Origin: Planctomycetota bacterium
GTDB taxonomy: Bacteria; Planctomycetota; Phycisphaerae; UBA1845; PWPN01
Length of the DNA: 64,000 nucleotides
Assembly (NCBI GenBank): GCA_029550525.1
Contig: JAKPHF010000032.1
Span: forward strand, 1-64,000
Direction of reading: 5' to 3'
The notes beneath the pieces were generated by a model that did not search any database, was not told where the DNA came from, and saw nothing but the letters and a program-made list of their open reading frames with translations. Within the stretch, counting starts at the first letter, position 1; every line of letters begins with the position of its first letter. Shown piece after piece: positions 42,841 through 49,973 of this stretch. The translations under genes were made by a program, and so were the position numbers.

Positions 42841-43998
42841 TTATATTCGGTTTTCACGCCGGTACGCCGCGGGTGTCTGCCCGGTCAAGGCCCGGAACGC
42901 CCGCGTCATATATTGGACACTGCTAAAGCCTGCGTGTCCCGCCACCTGTTTGAGCGGAAGATTGGTCTCCGTCAACATCTCCTGCACGCGGGCGATCCGT
43001 GTTCGCTGGATTTCGTCGTGAATGGTCCGGCCGAGCGCCTGCTTGAGCCGCCGGGCAAGCACCGATCGCGTCATGTGCACATGGTTGGCCACGTCGTCGA
43101 TGTGGATTTGTTCACAGGCGTGGCTGCGAATGAACCGAATAGCCTCCGCCACGGCCTGATCGCTCACTGCCATGGTGTCCGTCGAATGGCGACAGATCAC
43201 GCCCCGCGGCTCGACCAGCACCTGCCCCGGGTTCCTCCCCCCATTCATCAGTTCGTCCAGCAGCGCCGCCGCCCGATAACCGATCTGCTCGTCCGCCACG
43301 TCCACACTCGTCAGCGGCGGAACGGACAGCGCACACAGACAATCGTCGTTCGCCACACCGATCACCGCCACTTCCTCGGGAACCGCGATCCCGGCCTCCC
43401 GACACGCTTCCAGCACCTGAAAACCGCGGTCATCCGTGCAGGCCATGATGGCCAGCGGCTTTGGCAGCCCCCGTACCCACCGGGCGATTGTCGCCAGCTC
43501 CCGCTTCCACGTGTGCCGATTGCTCGGCCCCAACGACGGTTCCGACGCGACGCACACATCAACCGTGCAACCCGCCTGCCGGACCAGATCCACGAACGTG
43601 TCGCACCGCTGGTCCCATGCCACGCTGAATCGGCGGCGGTAGCCGCAGAAGCCGAAGCGCCGGAAACCCCGATCGAAGAGGTGCTCGAACGCGACACGAG
43701 CAATTGCCCGATTATCAACGCCGACATAAGGAAACGGCAGATGCGCCATCTTCCCCCGGAGATTCACGATCGGCACTTTCAACCTGGCCAGAGCCGCCGC
43801 CATCCGGCGATCGGTGATGCGAGCCAGGACGCCGTCGCTCCGCAGCCTCGAGACCCATCCGGGGGACATGTCGCCCATGCCTTGCGGCCGGCAGTAGGTC
43901 AACCAACGTCCGTTCTCCTGGTTATATCGCGCGATGCCCCGCAGCAGCCCGCGGCCGAACTGGCGCGAGGTCTCGATCAGCAGTGCGACGTGGCGCAT
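42841..43998 (-). CDS. XylR-type regulator (LacI-like sensor plus AraC DNA-binding domain)
   Basis: 385 residues from ATG at 43998, the length usual for XylR-type regulators; the longer frame to 44220 crosses the divergent promoter and the start of the neighbouring gene. Residues ~1-270 are a LacI/XylR sugar-binding domain: HVALLIETSRQFGRGLLRGI, PYVGVDNRAIARVAFEHL, LAIMACTDDRGFQVLEACRE, VPEEVAVIGVANDD, PPLTSVDVADEQIGYRAA. Residues ~282-385 hold the two AraC helix-turn-helix units (IHIDDVANHVHMTRSVLARR, LPLKQVAGHAGFSSVQYMTR, FRALTGQTPAAYRRE). It is transcribed away from the RuBisCO-like operon and is the natural regulator of it, sensing a sugar or acid sugar. Confidence 0.92.
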   Translation of the reverse strand: MRHVALLIETSRQFGRGLLRGIARYNQENGRWLTYCRPQGMGDMSPGWVSRLRSDGVLARITDRRMAAALARLKVPIVNLRGKMAHLPFPYVGVDNRAIARVAFEHLFDRGFRRFGFCGYRRRFSVAWDQRCDTFVDLVRQAGCTVDVCVASEPSLGPSNRHTWKRELATIARWVRGLPKPLAIMACTDDRGFQVLEACREAGIAVPEEVAVIGVANDDCLCALSVPPLTSVDVADEQIGYRAAALLDELMNGGRNPGQVLVEPRGVICRHSTDTMAVSDQAVAEAIRFIRSHACEQIHIDDVANHVHMTRSVLARRLKQALGRTIHDEIQRTRIARVQEMLTETNLPLKQVAGHAGFSSVQYMTRAFRALTGQTPAAYRRENRI

Positions 43999-44063
43999 GG
44001 CCTTGCCCCCATGACTTCGACGTCGTGAACATATCCGTGATACGCCTGGAGCGGTTACTCGAA

Positions 44064-44091
44064 AGTGTAATGAACTGTTCAAAAAGTACAA
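44064..44091 (-). promoter_or_regulatory. Promoter of the XylR-type gene
   Basis: Minus-strand TTGTAC (44086-44091), 16-bp spacer, TACACT (44064-44069). The spacer contains the palindrome TGAAC-T-GTTCA (44071-44081), placed where a bound repressor would block RNA polymerase. Confidence 0.5.
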
Positions 44092-44125
44092 CAACTTCAT
44101 CATTTCGGCCGTAGGCGCGAGCGGC

Positions 44126-44146
44126 CGGCCATTTCTAGAATGGCCG
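44126..44146. promoter_or_regulatory. Inverted repeat between XylR-type gene and RuBisCO-like operon
   Basis: CGGCCATT and AATGGCCG flank a 5-bp centre TCTAG, 44 bp upstream of the RuBisCO-like ATG. Its size and place fit an operator for the divergent regulator. No clear plus-strand -35/-10 pair is visible, which suits an activator-dependent promoter. Confidence 0.5.
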
Positions 44147-44189
44147 TAAGACCGTGCCTGTGAGACACGGGTCCAGGTCAGGAGAATGC

Positions 44190-45575
44190 ATGCATATGGC
44201 GTCTCGACGCCCACAACCACCGCGGATCACCAGGACTCAGGACTCCTCGTTCCTTCGCGTCGAGAAGGAATCGTCTCCCGATGACCACGGCGCGACGCGC
44301 GGACGGGTGATCGCGAAGTACCTGGTCGAGACCCCGCTTTCACTGGAACAAGCCGCCGAGGCCATGGCCGGCGCATCCACCGCCACCTTCGTCGATGTCC
44401 CCGGCTTGACGGACGACCTGCGCCATCGCGTGGCCACGAAAATCGTCAGAATCACGCCCGGCGAGAGCGTGGAGACCCCCGGCCTGCCGGGCTGGCGCGG
44501 AAACAACGGTGAACCGCCTCGCTTCCGTCGCGGGATCATCGAACTGGCGTTCCCGCTCGAAGGCTTCGGGACCAACCTGCCGGTGCTCATCTCGATGACC
44601 ATGGGCAACTTTTACGCCTTGCGCCAGTTGTCCGGCATCCGGCTGCTGGATCTGGAGTTTCCCCGTGCGTTCGCCGACGCCTACCCCGGCCCCCAATTCG
44701 GCAGCAAGGGAACGCGCCAGCTCGCCGGCGTTGCTCAGGGCCCGCTTATCGGGACCATTGTCAAGCCCAATCTGGGCCTGTCCCCCGAAGAGACGGCCGA
44801 GAAAGTCCGCCAGGTCGCCGAAGCCGGCGTGGACTTCATCAAGGACGACGAAGTCATGGCCAACCCGCCGCACTCGCCGCTGAGCCGCCGAGTGCAAGCG
44901 GTCATGCGGGTGATCAATGAGCATGCCGACCGCACCGGCAAGAAGGTGATGTACGCCTTCAACATCAGTGATGAGCTCGACGCCATGCTGCGGCATCACG
45001 ACCTGGTGGTGAAGGCCGGCGGAACGTGCGTCATGGTGAGCATCATCAGCGTCGGCTACATGGGCGTGCTCGCGCTTCGCCGCCGGTGTCAGTTGCCTAT
45101 CCATGCACATCGCAACGGCTGGGACATGATGACCCGCTGCCCGCAGCTCGGCGTGGAGTTCACCGCCTGGCAGAAGATTTGGCGGCTCATCGGCGTGGAC
45201 CATCTGCACGTGAACGGACTGGGCAACAAATTCTGGGAGTCGGACGATTCCGTGGTCGCCTCCGCCCAGGCGGTTCGCACGCCGCTGCTCGGAGGCTTCG
45301 AGGTCATGCCCGTGATCGGTTCCGGGCAGTGGGCCGGACAGGCTCCAGAAACGCTCGCCCGCGTCGGCACGCAAGACTTGATTTATCTGGCCGGCGGGGG
45401 CATCTTCGGCCATCCCGGGGGACCGGCGGCGGGTGTCGCTTCGATCCGCCAGGCCTGGGAGGCGGCGGCCAGCAATGTGCCCCTCGAAACCTGCGCCCTC
45501 ACGCACGCGGAACTGCGACAGGCCCTGGAGACCTTCGGGCAACTGCGAAACCAGGAAAGCTCATGGCAGCGATAA
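44190..45575 (+). CDS. RuBisCO-like protein (form IV), putative acid-sugar-phosphate decarboxylase or related
   Basis: 461 residues from ATG at 44190 (GGAG 5 bases upstream; ATG at 44196 is equally possible). N-terminal RuBisCO domain ~25-165, C-terminal barrel ~170-450. Active-site equivalents: Lys192 in TIVKPNLGL (Lys175), Asn194 replaces Lys177, carbamylatable Lys218 with Asp220 and Glu221 in KDDE (Lys201, Asp203, Glu204), His307-Arg308 in HAHR (294-295), His340 in DHLH (327), Lys347 in NGLGNKF (loop-6 Lys334), Ser-Gly-Gln in GSGQW where RuBisCO has SGG, and GGGIFGHPGG at the phosphate site. Metal and carbamate ligands are kept but the phosphate/C2-side residues differ, so carbon fixation is unlikely. 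First gene of an operon with a DUF1537 kinase, the pairing known for 3-oxoisoapionate-4-phosphate enzymes. Confidence 0.9.
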   Translation: MHMASRRPQPPRITRTQDSSFLRVEKESSPDDHGATRGRVIAKYLVETPLSLEQAAEAMAGASTATFVDVPGLTDDLRHRVATKIVRITPGESVETPGLPGWRGNNGEPPRFRRGIIELAFPLEGFGTNLPVLISMTMGNFYALRQLSGIRLLDLEFPRAFADAYPGPQFGSKGTRQLAGVAQGPLIGTIVKPNLGLSPEETAEKVRQVAEAGVDFIKDDEVMANPPHSPLSRRVQAVMRVINEHADRTGKKVMYAFNISDELDAMLRHHDLVVKAGGTCVMVSIISVGYMGVLALRRRCQLPIHAHRNGWDMMTRCPQLGVEFTAWQKIWRLIGVDHLHVNGLGNKFWESDDSVVASAQAVRTPLLGGFEVMPVIGSGQWAGQAPETLARVGTQDLIYLAGGGIFGHPGGPAAGVASIRQAWEAAASNVPLETCALTHAELRQALETFGQLRNQESSWQR

Positions 45576-46951
45576 CATCCAGCCATCTGCTCCTCGGCTT
45601 CTACGGGGATGACTTCACCGGCTCCACCGACGCCATGGAGGGGCTGACGCGAGCTGGACTGCGCACTGCTCTGTTCATCAAGCCTCCCCGACCCGAGCAG
45701 TTGGCCGGCTACCCGAATCTGCGCGCCGTCGGAATCGCCGGATGCAGCCGATCCTTGACGCCGGAGCGGATGGACCTCGAACTAAAGCCGGCGTTCAAGG
45801 CGCTCGAAGCTCTGCAATTGCCCGTCGTCCATTACAAGGTCTGTTCCACGTTCGACTCGTCACCCGAGATCGGCAGCATCGGCCGGGCCCTCGACATCGG
45901 GGCAGATCTTTTCAAGACCCGCGTGGTCCCGCTGCTGGTCGGCGCGCCCATCCTCGGCCGTTATTGCGTTTTCGGAAACCTTTTCGCCAGATCGGGGCTC
46001 GACAGCGAACCGTATCGGTTGGATCGCCATCCCACCATGGCCCGCCATCCGATCACCCCCATGTCCGAGAGCGACCTGCGAGTCCACCTGGCGCGACAAA
46101 CCCGTCGAAAAATCGGCCTGGTGGACATCCTGTGCGTGACCGACGTCGAGCAGGCCCGGGCCCGCTTCGCGCAACTGGCCGACGAGGGCACCGATGCGAT
46201 TCTTCTGGACGTCCTTTACCGCGAACAGGAACCGGTCATAGGGCAGGTCATCTGGGAACAGGTTCGGCCGGGCTCGACGCTTTTCGTGGTCGGCTCCTCC
46301 GGCGTGGAGTACTCACTCACCGCCCACTGGAAGCAGCTCGGAATACTCCCGGAACCTCCCAAGTGGAAGCCAACGACCGTCGATCGCGCCGTCGTTGTCT
46401 CCGGCAGTTGTTCGCCGGTCACGGATCGGCAGATTGCCTGGGCGCTCAACCACGGCGCGATGGAGGTGCCGGTTCGCACGCCGGAACTTATCGATCCCGC
46501 GACCGCCGAAACCGAGATCGAACGCGTGGTCGAGACGGCGCTTGGCATCTGGTCGCAAGGAAAGACCGTGATCTGCCACAGCTCGCGCGGCCCGAACGAT
46601 CCACGGCGAGCCGCCACCGCCGAACGCCTGCGGTCGTTGGGACATGACCCCAGACAGGACAGCGGTCGAATTCTCGGCGAGGCGCTCGGCCAGATTCTCC
46701 TGCGAACGTCCTTGCGGGGAGAAGCGAAGCGCCTGGCAGTCACGGGCGGTGACACCTCCTTCTTCGTGGCTAGCACGCTGGGCATCGAAGCGCTGGAGAT
46801 GGTCGCCCCCATTGCTCCCGGCTGTCCGCTGTGCCAAGCCCACATTCCGGGGTCGCCGCTGGACGGAGTGGAGATCTGCTTCAAAGGCGGCCAGGTGGGC
46901 CGAGACGACTTTTTCAACACCGTCCTGAACCCCGACGGCGCCGGGATCTGA
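45563..46951 (+). CDS. Four-carbon acid sugar kinase family protein (DUF1537)
   Basis: 462 residues. ATG at 45563 lies within the end of the RuBisCO-like gene (13-bp overlap), with AGGAAAG before it, so translation is coupled. N-terminal substrate domain starts LLLGFYGDDFTGSTDAMEGL, where the DDFTG Asp is the expected catalytic base, and has PVVHYKVCSTFDSSPEIGSI. The C-terminal nucleotide-binding domain (~270-462) has VVVSGSCSPVTDRQI, RLAVTGGDTSF and CFKGGQVGRDDFF. This family (OtnK, DtnK, OiaK) phosphorylates acid sugars such as 3-oxotetronate, threonate or 3-oxoisoapionate in the cytoplasm. Here it should make the substrate of the RuBisCO-like enzyme; which acid sugar is unknown. Confidence 0.9.
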   Translation: MAAITSSHLLLGFYGDDFTGSTDAMEGLTRAGLRTALFIKPPRPEQLAGYPNLRAVGIAGCSRSLTPERMDLELKPAFKALEALQLPVVHYKVCSTFDSSPEIGSIGRALDIGADLFKTRVVPLLVGAPILGRYCVFGNLFARSGLDSEPYRLDRHPTMARHPITPMSESDLRVHLARQTRRKIGLVDILCVTDVEQARARFAQLADEGTDAILLDVLYREQEPVIGQVIWEQVRPGSTLFVVGSSGVEYSLTAHWKQLGILPEPPKWKPTTVDRAVVVSGSCSPVTDRQIAWALNHGAMEVPVRTPELIDPATAETEIERVVETALGIWSQGKTVICHSSRGPNDPRRAATAERLRSLGHDPRQDSGRILGEALGQILLRTSLRGEAKRLAVTGGDTSFFVASTLGIEALEMVAPIAPGCPLCQAHIPGSPLDGVEICFKGGQVGRDDFFNTVLNPDGAGI

Positions 46952-46990
46952 GCCGGCAGCCCGGTCGGTTGACGCCAAACAACGGAGGGC

Positions 46991-47806
46991 ATGATGTCCA
47001 AGGAAATCATCATCGTGGTTGCGCCCGTACCCGGGGAAAAGCAGGACGAAAAATATCCCGGCCCCCTGGACGTTCCTGAGGAGGTAATCCGCTGCGAAGA
47101 GGCCGGCGCGGCGATCGCACACCTCCACGCCCGCGACGCCGACCTGTTGCAGACGGTGGACCCGACACTGTTCCAGGAACACGTCCGCCTGATCCGCAAA
47201 GCCTGTCCCATCATCATCGAAGGCTCCACCGGCGGCGCTCCGGAGCATACGCTCGATCAGCGATGCGTCACGTTCACCATCCCCGAAGTCGAAATGGGCT
47301 CGCTCAACCTCGGCTCGGTCAACATGTTCGACGGCGTCTATCAGAATCGGTACGAGGACATCTGCTTTTACGCCCGCAAGCTGGCCGAACACCGGATCGT
47401 ACCCACCATGCCCGTGTTCGACCTGTCGCACCTGGTCAACTACCGGCGGCTGGTCGAGGACGGCGTGCTCAAGCCGCCCTACGTATTCGAGTTCGTGTTC
47501 GACGTGCCCTACGCTCTGCCGTACACTGATCGCTATCTCGATCTGTTCGTCGAGCACCTGCCTCCCGGCGCGGTGTGGTTCTGCGTCCGGCATCATCAGA
47601 AAGGGGTCGCCGACCTGCGACGCGTCATGGATCTCGGCGGACACATCCGCGTCGGCTACGAGGACAGCCCGTTCCTGAGCGACGGCCGGCGGGCCCGCAA
47701 CAACGTCGAGCTTGTCGAGGATGCGGTGGAGCAGGCGTCGCGGGCCGGACGCCATGTCGTGCGTGCCGATCGCGCGAGAGAAATCATCGGACTCGCCTCG
47801 CGTTGA
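46991..47806 (+). CDS. Beta-keto acid cleavage enzyme (BKACE, DUF849)
   Basis: 271 residues; starts ATG-ATG at 46991/46994 after GGAGGGC, the second having better spacing. TIM-barrel family that condenses a beta-keto acid with acetyl-CoA to give acetoacetate and a new CoA ester, using zinc. The zinc motif is His44-x-His46 in IAHLHARD; IIIEGSTGG, EMGSLNLGSVNMFDG and the C-terminal GGHIRVGYEDSPF (the family's VGxED) are present. Length is close to the ~275-300 usual. It starts 39 bp after the kinase stop. In this operon it may cleave a beta-keto acid made downstream of the RuBisCO-like step, or its CoA-independent variant; substrate unknown. Confidence 0.88.
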   Translation: MMSKEIIIVVAPVPGEKQDEKYPGPLDVPEEVIRCEEAGAAIAHLHARDADLLQTVDPTLFQEHVRLIRKACPIIIEGSTGGAPEHTLDQRCVTFTIPEVEMGSLNLGSVNMFDGVYQNRYEDICFYARKLAEHRIVPTMPVFDLSHLVNYRRLVEDGVLKPPYVFEFVFDVPYALPYTDRYLDLFVEHLPPGAVWFCVRHHQKGVADLRRVMDLGGHIRVGYEDSPFLSDGRRARNNVELVEDAVEQASRAGRHVVRADRAREIIGLASR

Positions 47807-47858
47807 ACCCGCGCGAGGCTCGGACTCCCGTTGGACGCTGCAAGGAGAAGGATTTCCC

Positions 47859-48542
47859 ATGGCCGTGAAAACACTGGCGCTCATTCATACCGTCAGTTGG
47901 TATCAAAAGGTGATCAACGCGCCGTTCGCCGAACCGTGGTTGAAGGCCAATCCCAATTTCCGTGTCTTCAACATCATGGACGATTCGCTGCTGCACGAGT
48001 CGCTGGTGCATGGCAGCGCAACGCCCGCGGTGCTCAAGCGGCTCCAGTTCTACGTGCTGGCCGCCGAGAGCATGGGCGCCGACGTGGCCATGATCACCTG
48101 CACCACCGTTGGCGAGGCGTCGCGCATCGCCCGCCGCTACGCCTCCATTCCCGTGTTCAACATCGATGAGCCGATGGCTCACGAGGCCGTGCGGTTGGGC
48201 CGGAAAATGGGCATCGTCGCCACCGTACCGACCAGCCCCGCCGCCACGCAGCGACTCCTGGAACACGCCGCCAGCGAAGCCGGCGTTTCCATCGATGTGC
48301 GCATCGCCGTCAACCAACAGGCGTTCGACTACCTCCAGAAAGGCGACGTCGCCAGGCACGACGAGCTGGTCAAGGAGGAAATGGATCGCCTGGCCAAGGA
48401 AGTCGATGTGCTGGTGCTCGGGCAGATCAGCCTGGCCCAAGTGCAGCATCAGACCCGCGTGCCGATACTCCAGGTCGGCCATTCGGGCTTTGCCGAGGCC
48501 AAGCGCCTGCTCGACCTGGCTCCCGGCCGGCCCGCTGATTAA
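47859..48542 (+). CDS. Asp/Glu racemase-superfamily protein with a single cysteine
   Basis: 227 residues from ATG at 47859 (AAGGAG upstream; the frame is open earlier but overlaps the BKACE gene). Two-domain aspartate/glutamate racemase fold: LALIHTVSWYQ, DVAMITCTTVGEASRIARR, PVFNIDEPMAHEAVRLGRKMGIVAT, EVDVLVLGQISLAQ, VPILQVGHSG. Racemases use two cysteines; here only Cys81 exists and the C-terminal position reads GQIS at 188-191. Arylmalonate decarboxylase and maleate isomerase-type relatives also deviate, so decarboxylation, isomerisation or tautomerisation of a keto acid is more likely than racemisation. It is the fourth gene of the RuBisCO-like operon. Confidence 0.8.
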   Translation: MAVKTLALIHTVSWYQKVINAPFAEPWLKANPNFRVFNIMDDSLLHESLVHGSATPAVLKRLQFYVLAAESMGADVAMITCTTVGEASRIARRYASIPVFNIDEPMAHEAVRLGRKMGIVATVPTSPAATQRLLEHAASEAGVSIDVRIAVNQQAFDYLQKGDVARHDELVKEEMDRLAKEVDVLVLGQISLAQVQHQTRVPILQVGHSGFAEAKRLLDLAPGRPAD

Positions 48543-48614
48543 TGGGCATCGGCCCGTCGTCGCGCCGGCCCGCCCGTGTTTCGAGATTCGCTGTCGTTTC
48601 CGATCCGACACGCC

Positions 48615-49946
48615 ATGCCCAAGCAAGCACAGCAAAGCCGTGAGGCGATCACTCAGGCAACGGTGAGTTCCCAACCGGTCCACACTGGCGGGTTCATCCC
48701 CGCACGCTACTGGCTGGTGGTGGGCATCTTCCTGCTTTCCATGTTGCTCTACGTGGACCGGGTCTGCATCTCCTCGGCCAAGGACGCTATCGCTACGGAT
48801 CTCGGACTGTCCGAGAAACAGATGGGATGGATCCTGTCCATCTTTGCCCTCGGCTACGCATTGTTCCAGGTGCCTTCGGGGCTGCTGGCCGACCGCTTCG
48901 GGCCGCGCATCATTCTCAGTGCGGTGGTGACGTTCTGGTCGCTGTTCACTGCCTTGACGGCGGCCGCGTTCAATTTCATCTCCGCCCTCATCTTTCGATT
49001 CCTGTTCGGAGCCGGTGAGGCCGGCGCGTTTCCCGCTTGCGCTCGGGCCATCTTCAGTTGGATTCCCATGTCCGAACGCGGACTGGTGCAGGGTGTGATG
49101 TTCTCGGGCTCTCGATTCGGAGCGGCCTTCGCCCTGCCCGTGGTCGCGTGGATGGTGCACGACTGGGGCTGGCGAACCTCGTTCGTCATTCTTGGCGTCG
49201 TCGGATTCGCATGGGCCGCGTTCTGGTACTGGTGGTTTCGCGATACCCCCGAGACCCATCCCCGCATCTGCCCGGCTGAACTACGCCTCATCCTGGCCAC
49301 ACGCCAGCAGGTCACCGCGGAAGAAGACGTCCCCCGTCTGGCTGCCGCCACGCTCCTGAAGTCGAAAAACGTGTGGCTGCTCATGGGCCAGTACTTCTGC
49401 TCCAACTTCACTTTCTTCTTCTGCTTGTCCTGGCTCTTCCCCTACCTCAAGGCCAAGTACAATCTGGGGATGGTAGAGACGGGCTTCTACTCGGCCGCCC
49501 CCCCTCTCGCCGGTGCGTTCGGCAACTGGTTTGCCGGTGCTCTCGTCGACTGGATCTATCGTCGCAATAATTGGATTTGGTCCCGCCGTCTCCCCGCCGT
49601 CATCGGATTCGCCCTCGCGGCCGGCGGACTGATCTCCAGCATCTACATGGAGACACCGCTGGGTGCCATCGTGTGCCTGTCCATCGCGGTATTCGGGGCC
49701 GACATGACACTCGCCCCTTCCTGGTCGGTCTGCATCGACGTCGGCCGACGCGCCGCCGGCACCGTCTCGGGCACCATGAACATGGCGGGCAATCTCGGCT
49801 CGTTCGTCACGTCGCTGGCCTTCCCCTATCTACTCGCCTGGAGTGGGACGCACGACGCCTTCTTCTTGCTCGGCGCGGGCTTGAATGGCCTGGCCGTCTT
49901 TGCCTGGCTGCTCACCCGGCCGGATCGTCCGTTGGAAGAGTACTGA
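48615..49946 (+). CDS. MFS transporter, anion:cation symporter (ACS) type
   Basis: About 443 residues from ATG at 48615; a GTG at 48576 is in frame and neither start has a clear ribosome site. Twelve hydrophobic spans are visible, the first RYWLVVGIFLLSMLLYVDRV. Hallmarks: YVDRVCISSAKDAIATDLGL after helix 1, GYALFQVPSGLLADRFGPR (the MFS A-motif), GAGEAGAFPACARAIFSWIP and SGSRFGAAFALP, which are typical of the hexuronate/galactonate/glucarate ACS subfamily. It lies 72 bp after the racemase-fold gene on the same strand and converges with the beta-helix gene. Likely imports the acid sugar catabolised by the operon. Confidence 0.87.
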   Translation: MPKQAQQSREAITQATVSSQPVHTGGFIPARYWLVVGIFLLSMLLYVDRVCISSAKDAIATDLGLSEKQMGWILSIFALGYALFQVPSGLLADRFGPRIILSAVVTFWSLFTALTAAAFNFISALIFRFLFGAGEAGAFPACARAIFSWIPMSERGLVQGVMFSGSRFGAAFALPVVAWMVHDWGWRTSFVILGVVGFAWAAFWYWWFRDTPETHPRICPAELRLILATRQQVTAEEDVPRLAAATLLKSKNVWLLMGQYFCSNFTFFFCLSWLFPYLKAKYNLGMVETGFYSAAPPLAGAFGNWFAGALVDWIYRRNNWIWSRRLPAVIGFALAAGGLISSIYMETPLGAIVCLSIAVFGADMTLAPSWSVCIDVGRRAAGTVSGTMNMAGNLGSFVTSLAFPYLLAWSGTHDAFFLLGAGLNGLAVFAWLLTRPDRPLEEY

Positions 49947-49973
49947 AGGGAGTTACAGGCCGTGAGCTCTGAG

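Noticed and set aside
44154-44189. Upstream in-frame start for the RuBisCO-like protein
   Set aside because: GGAG lies just before ATG 44190 and the extra residues are not family-like.
46313-49259. Long minus-strand frames opposite the RuBisCO-like operon
   Set aside because: All five operon genes show strong family motifs on the plus strand; the antisense text shows none.
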